Source: Strobilurus pachycystidiatus (lineage: Eukaryota; Basidiomycota; Agaricomycetes; Agaricales; Physalacriaceae). Taken from it: 64,000 nt of DNA. Location of the stretch: positions 124,001 through 188,000 of the forward strand of contig JAHLMK010000010.1 in the NCBI GenBank assembly GCA_019915135.1. The letters are read 5' to 3'. Shown here in pieces: positions 22,801 through 33,171 of the stretch (position 1 is the stretch's first letter; the number at the start of each line of letters is the position of its first letter). Below the pieces are notes generated by a model. That model was not told the origin of the DNA. It was given only the letters and a program-made list of their open reading frames with translations, and made no database searches. The position numbers and the translations under genes were made by a program.

Positions 22801-24306
22801 CCTCCGCTTGAGACACTGCAGCGGATGCCGCGTCGAAAACTCCCTGGATGACTATTGAGCAGGCGAAGTTGACACAAAATAGATAATCACCTGAGCCTTC
22901 TGAACTTCGCTCTCGACCTTAGGAAGTCGGCGCTCCTGTTTGGCAACATCGTCTACATGGTGGCGCAATTGACGTTCCTTGTCATGTACATAGGACCAGG
23001 CCAACTCCTTCTTCAGATCGTCAACCTTCTTCTTCTGGTCTCGGGCCTGCTCGGCGTCTTTATATCTAAGCCTGGCCGTATTGAAGGCGGCGCGTAAGTC
23101 GGGCAAGACTTCCTTCTTCTGGTTCAAAACTTTGGTCGTATGGTCGATGTTTTCTAGGCATGTCGTGTATTCGTCCGACAGCTGCGATAGTTGAGTCCCT
23201 TTCAAAAAGAACTGAGAAAATTTGTGAGTGCGAAGACGATTGCAAAGACAAGGTTCTACTTTATATTTGTCGGCGGGTGCAGAAGCGCTCAAGAACTGGC
23301 GTGCGGCATCTATATATCAGATGATGAGGGACTAAACGGCGCTAGCTGAAAGATGCTCACCCTGAGTCAAGACGTTCATGGGATTGTCAACCTGGATGTT
23401 CATATGATCGCAGATGGCCGCGAGGTCCTCCTTCTTGGTGCTGAGGACTTTACCATCCTTGCTCTTGATCTTCCATGATGAAGAGCCGTCCTTGGTGAAC
23501 TTCCTGGTAATAACGATGCTCTTTCCAAATTCATTAGGTTTGTATGCCTCCTCGCCTTGATTCTTGATATGTATGGTGACCTCGGCGACACTGCGACAGA
23601 ACGTTGAATAAGCATTCAAGTTATTCATGAGATGGCGTACGATTGGCCCTCCCGAATGAACGACTTCAGTCCATTGGCCCGACCAGTCGAGTTTGCTTTC
23701 CCACCAAGCGCAACAGTGATGGCGGACAATACGGCACTTTTTCCACCTGCGACACGACTAAGAGGGAGCGAACAATCGTAAAGAGACATACATACTGCCA
23801 TTGTGACCTACGAAGAACGGTCAGACGCTCGATGTATGCGCGTTTTTGTGAGAGACGCACCGATGATGAAATTGATTTGTGGGCCAAAGTGGAACGTCAG
23901 ATACTTGTGGCACATGAACTGGTGCATCTCGATGTACTCGATGATGCCGTGGTCGGCAATTCCCTGGACGTGCGTCAGAAGCCTGGAGGGCACGGTAAGA
24001 CACGCGACGTACTCCTGAGACTTTGCGCTTTGACTCCATGGCAGCGAGGACCATGTCGCGGTAGCGCTGCTCGAACTCTTCGTCATTGCCCTCGTCCTCC
24101 ATGTTCACGTCTTCGTCGTCGGATTCCGCCTCGTCCTCTTCTTTCTTGGGCTGTCGACGCGCCGACGCCTTGCCCTTGCCACGCGTTGATTGCTGCGTGG
24201 GTTCTGGATCCTCGTCGTACTCCTCTGTACGCGCTCTTTTGGAGGCAGGGGACGCCGAGACCGAAGCCTCGTCGTCGCTTTCAGACTGGGCGCGACGCTT
24301 TGGCAT
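19846..24306 (-). CDS. SMC6: SMC6, structural maintenance of chromosomes protein 6
   Basis: ATPase subunit of the SMC5/6 complex, which acts in the nucleus in recombinational repair and replication-fork stability. The head starts with an acidic, NLS-like tail (MPKRRAQSESDDEAS), then GIADHGIIEYIEMHQFMCHK, Walker A in GHNGSGKSAVLSAITVALGG (split by an intron inside the Ser codon), and MNIQVDNPMNVLTQDAARQF. A long coiled coil with a hinge in the middle follows, and then the C-terminal head: signature motif DPRSLSGGEKSFSTICLLLS and Walker B region PLRCLDEFDVFMD. It ends VHRMTDPERNQGTLAFNG. SMC6-type LDEFDVFMD separates it from other SMCs. About 15 introns; total length near 1,150 aa, normal for the family. 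Confidence 0.97.
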
Positions 24307-24699
24307 GATGAGAAAAGCCCGATGCAGTGGCAGGAAGAAAGCCGTTGCGTGACTGCCTCAATTGTGACTGTGGACGCCAAGCACGTGCACCGTGTGGCAA
24401 TTTCAAATTGAAATGTGGCCAACATGAAATTGGACCATCGAGAATTTACTTCAACGCTCTTGGTATCGGCTCTTCCAAGAGAAGTGTCCGTAATTGAACA
24501 ACGCCATCGATTGCGAGAAAGCGAAATGGAAAGTCTATAGGTACTAGTCTATGAGGTATAAAAGCGTGTTTCTCCACACATTAAATAGTACACAATAATA
24601 CAATGAACGGTATTCAAGCCAACGAAGACTACATGGATGATGATACAGAGCAGGTAAGAAGGATAAAAATAGAAGATAGAGATCTGAACGTTCTGAACA
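24307..24699. other. Spacer with TATA box and small ORF
   Basis: About 390 bases between SMC6 and the 3' end of the F-box-like gene. A TATAAAAG box at about 24557 is followed 46 bases later by an ATG at 24603 that opens a 58-codon frame running into the antisense of the F-box-like gene. See the separate entry. Confidence 0.45.
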
Positions 24700-24779
24700 T
24701 CAACAAATCGAAGGGGCCCGAGGCCGACTTGCGATCTGTAGCAGAAGGTCAGTCACTGCTTGACAAAATCGTAGGATAA
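24603..24779 (+). CDS. Possible small ORF, 58 aa, downstream of a TATA box
   Basis: Frame beginning MNGIQANEDYMDDDTEQ, right after a good TATA box (about 24557) and a pyrimidine/adenine-rich leader. A GTAAGA after the Gln codon could be a splice donor, so the visible frame may be only the first exon. It overlaps the end of the opposing F-box-like gene. No family match and no CAAX ending, so not a mating pheromone by sequence. Confidence 0.25.
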   Translation: MNGIQANEDYMDDDTEQVRRIKIEDRDLNVLNINKSKGPEADLRSVAEGQSLLDKIVG

Positions 24780-26079
24780 TCATCACCGTCGCCAGTTCCA
24801 CACTCAAGATGCCTCGCGCAAGTGTCTGCGGAAGACACGCCTTCAACTGCTCGGCAAGGTCATCATCCAGAACCTCAGCCTCAACGCAGATCTGCACCCG
24901 GGACCTCACTCGCGCCAACATCATGTCAAGGAACCCGCCTCCCATCAAACTGGGCTTAGCATCCTCAGGCAGTGCTTGGAGGCGTAAACGAATAACAACC
25001 TCCTCCAGGCGATGTCCATCGGTGCCGAACAGTCTAGCCAGCGCAGTAAGAGGTGCCGGACTGTCACTGTGCGCGATAAGGTGGCATTCCAAGCGAGGGA
25101 TGCTGCCAAATTCAAGCGGCCGCGAAGCTGGAAGATTCTTATGTGAGCTAAGAATGACGACACAGGCAGATGGACCAAACGTACACGTATTAGATGTATG
25201 CACGACCAGTTCCTCCAATGTATCGTTCAAGGTGCGCAGCAATCTGTTGAAGATGCTCGCATGTTTCATCCAGTGCGCGTATATCTCGAGCCGCTTCAAC
25301 GTATGGAGATCCAATGGGCACCGCGAGCTCGTGAGGCAGTCGACGAAGTCGGTAGCGGCCGCAGGGGGCATCTTGACACTGAGCGCGTTAACAGGACTTG
25401 TTCCCGTGGGGGGTAGGTCGTCCATATCCCCATAATACGTGACACTGCCATGGATATTGATATTCAGAGGCTTCGCGGAATTCGTGAACAGAGACAGGAG
25501 CGACTGAGAGTCCGGGCGAAAGAGGACCTTGTTGAAGGTTATGTTGAGAAGGCCCGGAGACAAAATGAGTTTCCGTAAGGCCGCCATTATGGCACGACTG
25601 AGTGATGTGTCCAGACAGTTGATGGTGAGGGATTCTAGATTGGGTAGAAGGTTCAGGATGGCGGGGACCAGTACCTCGTCCTCGGTAAACCATGATCCAG
25701 TGGACGGCAGATAGAAGTCGTGTAGGCGAAGCTCAGTGACGAGGGCTGCATCCTCGGGTGCCCGGGCAATGTACCGATGGAAGCGCGCGTATGGGTCGAA
25801 CCGCTCTCGGTGAAATTCGTATCGCGAGCTGCGCAGAGTAATGCACGAAAAAAGCCGTCTGTGCGCGCGCAAATGGAAGGACTGTGCGACCAACGTACAG
25901 GCCTGTAACGCCTGTGTTTCGTCGGCCGGTATGTCGTCGATTATGGTATCGACGAGTTCTTGGGGCAGTACGCACCCCAACCGGTCTCCTGCGTGACAGT
26001 CATTTGACGAAAGCTTGGCTGCAGGGGATTTGCTTACCATACATAGTCGAAGCAGCAGCAGACGGTGGGAGAAACACAA
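24700..26079 (-). CDS. F-box-like protein with LRR-like tail
   Basis: Long, single-exon-like frame of up to 459 aa. Near residues 37-75 it has the Agaricomycete F-box pattern LPQELVDTIIDDIPADETQA followed by LQACTLVAQSF and HRRLFSCITL. The rest is leucine-rich with irregular repeats (LVTELRLHDF, LPNLESLTINCL, LKRLEIYAHW). Such proteins are assumed to be substrate adaptors of SCF ubiquitin ligases; targets are unknown. Two start codons are possible, 26079 and an in-frame Met at 26037, and a short N-terminal intron cannot be excluded because GTAAGC follows the second ATG. Confidence 0.75.
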   Translation of the reverse strand: MCFSHRLLLLRLCMVSKSPAAKLSSNDCHAGDRLGCVLPQELVDTIIDDIPADETQALQACTLVAQSFHLRAHRRLFSCITLRSSRYEFHRERFDPYARFHRYIARAPEDAALVTELRLHDFYLPSTGSWFTEDEVLVPAILNLLPNLESLTINCLDTSLSRAIMAALRKLILSPGLLNITFNKVLFRPDSQSLLSLFTNSAKPLNINIHGSVTYYGDMDDLPPTGTSPVNALSVKMPPAAATDFVDCLTSSRCPLDLHTLKRLEIYAHWMKHASIFNRLLRTLNDTLEELVVHTSNTCTFGPSACVVILSSHKNLPASRPLEFGSIPRLECHLIAHSDSPAPLTALARLFGTDGHRLEEVVIRLRLQALPEDAKPSLMGGGFLDMMLARVRSRVQICVEAEVLDDDLAEQLKACLPQTLARGILSVELATVMIILRFCQAVTDLLLQIASRPRAPSIC

Positions 26080-26809
26080 GATAGGATGCCCGGCTTATCA
26101 CCATGGTCCAGAGTGGCAGCTTGCATGTGATATTCGGCCGAGTATATAGTGTAACCTCGGTTCCAGTAACACCCCGTTGTCATTATTTGAGCTGTCTGAG
26201 TTCTCCTCCGAGTCCGCTGAGCGATGCGTCGGGGTGAAAAAATGTCGAACTGGGCCCAGACGTCGTGAACCAATTCATTCTTGTATTCAAGCGGCCCACG
26301 GGAGTTTCTAGCGCCGACGTCGTATGTCCAAACAATTCAGAGTGAAGTTGTGGAAGGAGAGCAAGGAGTTATATTGCCGCCGATGCTGTCCCAATTGGGC
26401 TTGTCCTTTTACCACGATCTGTAGGGCGTCGGCCATTCGATGCGCCTTCATATTCATCACCTTCTGGGCCTTATCTTGCTCGATAACATGCACGGCCCCG
26501 GCCCCCGCTCTCAGCAAGGAATCCTTAGGAGTGGTCTGCTGGTTAGCTGGCCACGTGAACTGGGTGTGGAGACACGAGGGACCAGTCTAAGGATCAGAAG
26601 GTCCAAGCCTCGATTCGGAGCTGCTGCATTCTACAACCGTCGACAGACATACCCCTCCTGAAGTCGCCATGATCATTTTCCGTTACACCGACGACAAGTC
26701 GGCAGAGCATCAAAAACTTTGCTGATGATCATGGTGAATTTATAAGAGCGAACCCTGCTAGCGCTCGTCACACAGTCCGGGCTGGTCTTCTGTCAAGATA
26801 CGCTATCGA
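26080..26809. other. Intergenic, nothing certain
   Basis: About 0.7 kb upstream of the F-box-like gene. Short frames on both strands near 26308-26590 match nothing I know. Its right end may include the decayed 5' part of the MFS pseudogene. Confidence 0.4.
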
Positions 26810-27345
26810 CACGGGTTCCTTCTGACTGAGACGCCAATTGGAGGCCCTGGGCTATCAATCCTCGTCGGGTATCTGTTAATGGAAAGTCGAACCGTGCAGC
26901 GCCTCGCATACAACGGTATCGGAGGTGTCTCCTCGAGTAAAGACCAGCACGCAGAACCCACGCACGCCGAGGCCCTCAAGATGGCCATCACGGACTGGAG
27001 GACGTGGTGTTACTCCGTCATGTACATGCTCGCCACCGGGGCGCAGACCATCTAATACTTTGTCCCCACCCTCGTAAGTAAGTAGGACAGCTTGGCTACT
27101 CCGGTCAGTCCTTCCTCATCACGCAGCAGGGTACAGCAACGTTGACTGGATCCTCTTCATGGTGCCGTGTTTACGCGCATGGCTTCCACAAGCAAGTAGT
27201 GCCTACTTATGCATGTTGTCTAACGCTACTGTTTCATCTGGCAGTCCCTTGCCATCGTGTCGGGTACTAGCCCGCCGCTAGCGTCATCCACTAGGCACAT
27301 TCGCATCATCTACAATGGTCTGAATAGGTAAGTTGCTTCCCGAAT
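26810..27345 (+). pseudogene. MFS transporter remnant (allantoate-permease type)
   Basis: A frame reads SRTVQRLAYNGIGGVSSSK, then EALKMAITDWRTWCYSVMY and MLATGAQTI followed by an in-frame TAA (27053-27055) and YFVPTLV. The Dal5-like family has a Gln at that stop position (AQTIQYFxPTLV), so this is a one-base nonsense change. LGYSGQSFLITQQG continues after an intron-like gap, then similarity is lost. Neither the N-terminal half nor the C-terminal third is present. The fragment is therefore dead or a relic of a longer pseudogene. Confidence 0.65.
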
Positions 27346-27718
27346 CTCCATCAATCAAGCCCCCTACCTCAATCCTGGACAGAATAGCGTTCGCACTCCA
27401 TCATCACGACCCCATCCTCTATTCACTGAGTCACTACTGAGTCGCACTGATAGATTGTTCATATTCAATCTTCTAGGTACATACCTGCTTCGATGATCAT
27501 ATCTCACTATTATGTTGATCATCAATTGTTACTTTCTCGGCACAGGTACATTCCTTCGTCGAGATATCAACGAAGCATTCGACCATCATGACCCCGACTT
27601 TCCGTTCACTATAGAGTCAAAATTAGACGCGCTTCCATGTACTGCATGTGATCTCGACATTTCATCAATATAAAGCGTTCGATGCACAAGCATGTTCATC
27701 ACTTACTTCTTTCAAACC
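27346..27718. other. AT-richer spacer, nothing recognised
   Basis: Contains two related short stretches about GAATATTCAATC/ATCATCACGACCCC at about 27400 and 27585 (CATCATGACCCC), hinting at a small local duplication. Likely promoter of the following membrane-protein gene. Confidence 0.4.
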
Positions 27719-28899
27719 ATGCCCGCACCTGCATTCACCGAAGCAGACTTCATTCGTAGTCTCAGAGACAATCTCCATTCTTGCATTCTAGAGATTGCCT
27801 GTTACTTCTTCTACACGGCCGTGTATCTGTACACAATCCACACCGTTGCCACACATTGTATGCCTTCAATCTCGGGCATTCATCTTGCCAAATACTGACT
27901 TTATTGCCTCATTACTAGGTTCATCCAAGGAAGTACTCAGAGGGCGCATCGGACATGTTGTGCTCCTCACACTCATGTGGATGGTCTTCACGGTCAGAAT
28001 TGGCTTACTCTGGGACACTATTGACAAAATCATTGCTCATGGTGCGCCACAAGAAGACCAGCTCCAAGAATCCTTCTCAGGTGCCATTTTCAATACAAGC
28101 ACTGCTGCCGGGTTCCTCCGCCAAATCAATGTCCTTCTTGCCGAGGGTGTCATGGTAAGATCACTCCTGATGCTGGTTGCTCGCTGAACAGCTCTATATA
28201 GATTTGGCGGTGCTGGATTATATGTGCACACTGCTGGATAGTCGCTCTCCCCGTGCTCTGCTGTGTTGCTGAAACGGGTGAGTACAAACCTCAATGTGAC
28301 TCTTTATACCTGATTCTAGGAACTGGTCCAGTTTCATCCATTGTATACTGTGTGCAGTACATGGCCATGACAGGCAAGGATGTCAGTGAATCAGTGGCCA
28401 ACTGGCGTATGGCTTACATCTCCCTGACCCTCATCACAAACACCATTGGCACTGCGTTGGTCATCATCCGGATTGTGCGTGTCACTGGGGTCGGTAGCAG
28501 AACCTATGCGGGCAGTATCGAAATTCTAGTCGAGTCATCATTCCTGTACTCTGTCACATATCTGGTGTATCTCGCGCTGTATGTGCGCGACATCTATGCA
28601 CCATATATCAGTGAAACAAGCTATTATCCAGAAGCAATGCTGACCGCTGTCACTGTGAGTCATCTTAGGTTTCGATGTACTGACCTCCATGCTCACTTTC
28701 TGCTAACTAGTGTCTTGCTCCTACCTTAATCATTGCACGCGTCGCGTCAGGAAAGACGCGTCCAAACGACTCGTGGAGAAACAGCTCTCATGCCGTGGGA
28801 TCCATCAGCAAGTCTCACCGATCGCCGGTGGACTTTTCGGGCTTTTCCGCTGGTCAGCAAAAAATTGAGCTGTTGTTCCAGCTCCCTCGCATACTGTAG
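27719..28899 (+). CDS. Seven-helix integral membrane protein (Agaricomycete family)
   Basis: Start MPAPAFTEADFIRSLRDNLH; an in-frame Met nine codons upstream (27692) is possible. Membrane segments: ILEIACYFFYTAVYLYTI, HVVLLTLMWMVFTVRIGLLW, then the diagnostic GVMIWRCWIICAHCWIVAL obtained by splicing, then MAYISLTLITNTIGTALVII and SSFLYSVTYLVYLALYV. The polar tail starts ARVASGKTRPNDSWRNSSHA. This is the same broad class as the gene at 5311-6570 but a different subfamily. The stop at 28897 assumes the last exon runs on past AGQQ. Function unknown for the family. Confidence 0.78.
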
Positions 28900-29353
28900 C
28901 CACTCGAGAAATTCAAAAAATAATTATACCATCGTTGCATGTCACCGAACCAAAGGGGGGAGCCAGCGCAAACGGTGTAGGCTTTGAGTGACACGATCGG
29001 GATTCGAACTTGTGAGGGTTTTTGACATAGCTGGTCAGCTGGTGACTTGTCAACTTTTCGGCCGATTTTTGGCAGAGACAAGTTGAGACAAGTTCCGACC
29101 AGTGATCGGGAGGACTTGCTGATGACTCCTCGCTGCACTTCCAGTCCGTCGCACACAATGTCACTTTCAGCGACGCGGGAAGGCAGGACATCGACGGGTG
29201 GGAGGTTGATAGTATCAGATGTCCCCCGTCCGTCGAGGAATCTGGCCCCATAGTCAAACGCGAGCAGGACAACGGCGGCCTCGACGTTTGAACGACGGTC
29301 GACCCAGAAGAGACTCACACAAATATAACGCAACGCGTCTTTGCCATCATATT
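28900..29353. other. Left flank of Harbinger element, with minus-strand open frame
   Basis: A minus-strand frame (172 codons, 29372 to 28854) is open through this stretch, including LAFDYGARFLDGRG and INLPPVDVLPSRVAESD, and continues into the terminal repeat of the Harbinger element. I do not recognise the product. A tRNA-T-arm-like GGGATTCGAACTTG lies at 28990-29003 but does not fold as a tRNA. Confidence 0.4.
29351..29353. repeat. ATT target duplication, left
   Basis: ATT directly before the left inverted repeat; the same three bases follow the right one at 47623-47625. Three-base duplications are the rule for PIF/Harbinger elements, though TWA is more usual. Confidence 0.55.
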
Positions 29354-29370
29354 GGATGACTTTCCATAAC
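29354..29370 (+). repeat. Harbinger terminal inverted repeat, left
   Basis: GGATGACTTTCCATAAC, a 17-base perfect match to the reverse complement of 47606-47622. A match this long 18 kb away and in inverted orientation is very unlikely by chance. Confidence 0.7.
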
Positions 29371-29843
29371 ATCTGGAAGCGTTCGTAGTAGTAATTATCG
29401 TTCCAGACACGCCAATGCCGGCAAGCCGTGTGAATTTGTCAGCGAAACCCGTACGTTCCAAATGGCCGCACCCTCTTCCAGTTCCGTCATCTAGAAGAGG
29501 GCTCCGACCCCCCTTCCAGCCCCAAACGACCTCCATTCTAGTTTCCAGACACTGTCAATTTCCTTTCTCGGCTGCTCATTGCAAATACACTCTATATATG
29601 GTCTCAGCCAGGGCTGCAATGACGCGTCGCGCCAATGAGACCTGGTTCAGGGAGACGCGCACAACATACTAGACAACCGTCGGGACCTGGCGGGAACACA
29701 TTTTGACACGACCAGACAGTTGACTGCAGGTCTCGCCAGCTTGTGGTATGATCCTGCTATCATTTTTTGCGTATAAAGGTGGGTTTGTCCCGCGTACCAT
29801 AGCTTCATCCCATCTCTCTTTCGAGTGCTTATCCTGCTGCAAT

Positions 29844-31745
29844 ATGTCTCAGTCCACTTCTCAACATCTGCAGCAATTCTGCACCTCGCCTGATGGACAA
29901 CACTTTTCTCGCTTTGGCAATGGACCGTGGGTTCCTATCGCGCAACAGGGTGATGTCTCTGGGAATCATGCTGCTGCTGTACGTCTCTTATGTATGCCAC
30001 TATCCGCTATGTAACGCGCCTTTTAGGTGCCCAGCTTCAATAACCCTGCCCCAGGCTCAGCCGTAATGCAGAACGGAGTTCTTGTCGTACGTATCCTCTG
30101 ACATAGTGCGGCAACTTGTTCTCACTCAAAGTTAAGCCAACGAATGGTCCGAATGACCAGCCTATCATGTTCCAATCACTCCCGGGCAATGTTCCCATCG
30201 ACCCCGCCCTTGTCACGCTCCCCGAGGACAACAACGACGATTTTCCGCCCCCACACAAGCTTGTTCCTAACGTTGCTCGCCCTGCTTCCAAAGTTGGTGG
30301 AATACGTCGTTCTGATGTCAAAGGTACGTGGGTTGTGCTGTTCTTGTGATCTACTCTCTAACATCGTTGCCAGGGAAAGGCAAACAGCGTGCACGGAGGT
30401 CATCTGTGGCCGGTGAGAGTAGTAAGAAAAGAGCAGAGGCGGAGGGTTCAGGGAAACGCAAGCGAGGTGGTCGAACATCTGGCGCTGCAAACTATACAGC
30501 CGAGGACATGGAGACCTTGCTGGATCTTGCAGAGATGTCCCTTCCCATTGGCCTCAAAGGCTGGAACTCGTTGACGGATGAGTACAACCTGTGGGCTGTT
30601 GAGAACAATCGTCCTGAGAGACAATCAAAGTCTCTCGAGAACAAGTTCAAGCAGGTCAATTTTGTCTTGTAACTTTGCTTCAATTTAACTTATCGTTGTC
30701 ATGGTTAGCTCGTGCGAACCACAAAGCCAACCGGAGATGCTGAATGCCCTATTGAGGTCGAGCGTGCGCATCAGATTGAGTATGCCATGAATGAGAAGGC
30801 AGAAACTCGGGAGCTCAACGATTCCGACATCGATGATGCCGCTGTCGAGAGCGAGGTTGAAGTTCAAGTTATCAGGTATTTTGCTTGCTACAATTGATGT
30901 GCATGTATTGACATCCCCCTAGTAGTGATTCAGACTCAGAGGCCGAAGCACACACATCGAAAAAAACCAAGACATCACAGCCTCCGAAGCCCAAGATCAA
31001 ATCCGAACCCAAGGCAGATTTCATTGCGCGGCGTTCAGCTGCTTCCGATCGCCTTCCATCTCGTCCTCGTCCATCGCGTGCTGATGCACAAAACCTCCTG
31101 TCTACCATCTCTACGGCCCTTGACCCCGCTACACTGGACGCTCGCGATCGGGAGCGCTCTGCCCGTACCTTTCAGACAACTCAGTTCCTCGCCCAGTCAA
31201 ACCAGCTCCGTGATCAGCAGGCGCAGATCAATCAGCTTCAGGTGCAGCTTATGGAAGCGGAGCGCGCACGTCAGATGGCTGAACGTCGTGCTGATTTGAT
31301 GGAGATGAGAGCAGAGTTGCAAGGACCTCCTCGATCTCGACGCCATGATGATTACAATGACTATGATCCTCGTCATCATTCTCGCAGGCATAGTCCCCAT
31401 CGTCGCTGGCGCCAGGAGGTGTACTATCCAGAGGGTGGACGTGCCACTTATTGGGTTAGTTCTGATGCCGAGGATGGCCCGGGACCTGCAGCAAGCCCGC
31501 CACAAGGGACTCGGGTCTACTCTCGTGACGACTCTAGTCCAACACCACACTCATCCTTCCAGCGCCGTGCTCCTGTCTCGAAAGCATCTACCACAGGGAA
31601 GTCGACACAGCTGTTCCGCAGCAAGGAGTTTTCGGTCGATGTCGAGATGTGTTCTCCGCAACACAATCACGATAATGGTATTTCTCTTCTTATCAGTCCC
31701 TCCCGTAATGTAGCTTCGTCTTCGTCAACTCCATTAGATACTTAA
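29844..31745 (+). CDS. DUF6818-like Harbinger accessory protein
   Basis: Multi-exon gene. The start reads MSQSTSQHLQQFCTSPDGQH, followed by a Pro-rich linker. A basic segment (KGKGKQRARRSSVAGE...GKRKRGGRTSG) leads into the DUF6818 core: ANYTAEDMETLLDLAEMSLP, IGLKGWNSLTDEYNLWAVEN, NRPERQSKSLENKFKQLV and TTKPTGDAECPIEVERAHQI. This is a trihelix/Myb-like, probably DNA-binding fold. An acidic stretch, a coiled coil (about 31190-31320, QFLAQSNQLRDQQAQINQL) and a His/Arg-rich tail follow. It ends only 63 bases from the stop of the converging transposase gene. Harbinger elements need a Myb-like partner for the transposase, and this gene fills that place by position and fold type; that role is my inference. 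At least four introns. Confidence 0.75.
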
Positions 31746-31808
31746 ACTCAACTCTTCTCATCAAGTAACGAAAGTACTCCTTTACATACTATCAACTAAT
31801 AGTCATCC

Positions 31809-32699
31809 CTACTCGTGTTCCTCTTGTGCAGAAATGTGAAAGCTTTGGACCCTATCATTTCGCTTCTGAACACTGAACAAAATCTGCTCGAAATGCTCCC
31901 AAATCTCCTCCTGGTCTCCTTCTTTCCAGATTGGAAGATACACACTTCGTATCTGGTTGATGCCAACACGACGTGTACGAAGTTGATACAGACGGAAGCA
32001 GACCTCAAGTAGATCTCCGCGTTCCGCTGCATATGTTATGGGAAGAGGAACCCGGAGGCGCCCAAACGATCCTTGAAGACAACGATTTCCCCACTCGGCC
32101 GCTTGGCGAAGGGAAAGAAGCTGTCGGTCATATTGTAGAGCATAAGCACGATCTGCTGCATTTCCTGGTAGGCGAGTGCCCTCTTTCATTGGGGCTCGGA
32201 TACGACCAGCAATTTGATCAGTTCCGCGCGGAAATGCAGTATCAGTGACAAGATAATAGCCTTCGGGTGTTTGGGTTCGCAGTTTCTCAAAAATGTCTCG
32301 TGCTACGCGCGAGTCATGCCAACTGCCCGGTGCGTTTGTTTTGCACGCTATAATTTCGCCTGATTCCCTCCATTTAGCTATTAATCCTACTAGAGAAACA
32401 CAACACGTACCAGCTGCACCAAATGCAAGAACGGAGCTGATAAAATGATCGTGTAACCAGCCATTATAAGTTGCGTTCTCGATCTCAACATCCGCAGACT
32501 CTTGAACGGGGAGATTGAGACCGTCCATAGTGCCGAATGCACCATCAAGAAGAGGATGTCTGCGAATGATCAGGTCACTATTCTCCTGAAACTCGGCACC
32601 CCGGGGCCATTGAATCCTGGCATCCCTCATAGCTTTGAGTGTTTCGCGCAAAAGCGGCAGCCCGAACTGGATGTATCGATGAACCGTACTCGGAATGAG
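31809..32699 (-). pseudogene. Harbinger DDE transposase, 3' part (split by hAT)
   Basis: C-terminal two thirds of a PIF/Harbinger (DDE_Tnp_4) transposase. First catalytic Asp in GAFGTMDGLNLPV, second in YYLVTDTAFPRGTDQIAG, Glu in AEWGNRCLQGSFGRL; the landmark NAPGSWHDSRVARDIFEKL is present. One intron of about 60 bases near 32348-32411. At its upstream end the frame (STVHRYIQFGLPLLRETL) stops at the hAT insertion site and resumes at 40476. All three catalytic residues are in this piece, but it lacks its start and most of its DNA-binding half. Confidence 0.85.
32692..32699. repeat. hAT target-site duplication, left
   Basis: GGAATGAG, identical to 40476-40483 at the other end of the element. 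Eight bases is the size made by hAT transposases. Confidence 0.92.
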
Positions 32700-32721
32700 T
32701 AGAGATCTTCACGAGTTATTG
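32700..32721 (+). repeat. hAT terminal inverted repeat, left
   Basis: 22 bases starting TAGAGATC; matches the reverse complement of 40454-40475 with one mismatch (T versus C at position 9). Confidence 0.9.
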
Positions 32722-32921
32722 TGTTTGCGGATCATCCGCGGTTCGAACCGGTCTTCTGAACCGGGGATCATTGTCAAAAGTGCGGATCATCTGAACCGTG
32801 CGGATCTTTAGTAGAGTTAAGGTTTATTCAATCCTGACGCGGATCTAATGTCCAAGTATCCGTAGGTGATCCGTTAAATCTAAATAATTATTCGGCCAAT
32901 AATACCTATCCGTGAACAAAA

Positions 32922-33010
32922 TGACCCCCGCGAGCGTTGAACCCGCGGAGCTCTAGACCATTTTTTGGTGTGTGACGCACCAAGGGCACTAACCGTTGGG
33001 CCAAATGGCA
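32922..33010 (-). repeat. tRNA-like relic inside the hAT left end
   Basis: On the minus strand an A-box-like TGGCCCAACGG (32993-33003) and a B-box-like GGGTTCAACG (32935-32944) are at tRNA-like spacing. GCGGG/CTCGC can form a T stem and TTGGTG/CACCAA a strong anticodon-type stem with a 7-base loop (32965-32983). The loop lacks the invariant U33 and the acceptor ends do not pair, so it is not a working tRNA. It may be a SINE head or captured tRNA. Confidence 0.5.
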
Positions 33011-33171
33011 GTGAATGCCTTAAATGTTCTGACAACATGATGTGCCGTCAGATGTATTGTAATCCAAAAAATACACGAAAAAGATGATATAATTGACGTC
33101 CAAGATAAAGGTCGGCGGCGTAGAGGGTAAAGTTCAAAAATCAAAATAGAATGTCCGTGGTGTTACACTAC

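Noticed and set aside
28733..28987. Plus-strand frame after the last exon of the membrane protein gene
   Set aside because: Shifted-frame reading of that gene's C-terminal tail and its downstream flank.
28975..29045. Possible tRNA gene (GGGATTCGAACTTG B-box-like, ATAGCTGGTCAGCTGGTG D-arm-like)
   Set aside because: The two boxes lie on opposite strands and the T stem does not pair; not a tRNA.
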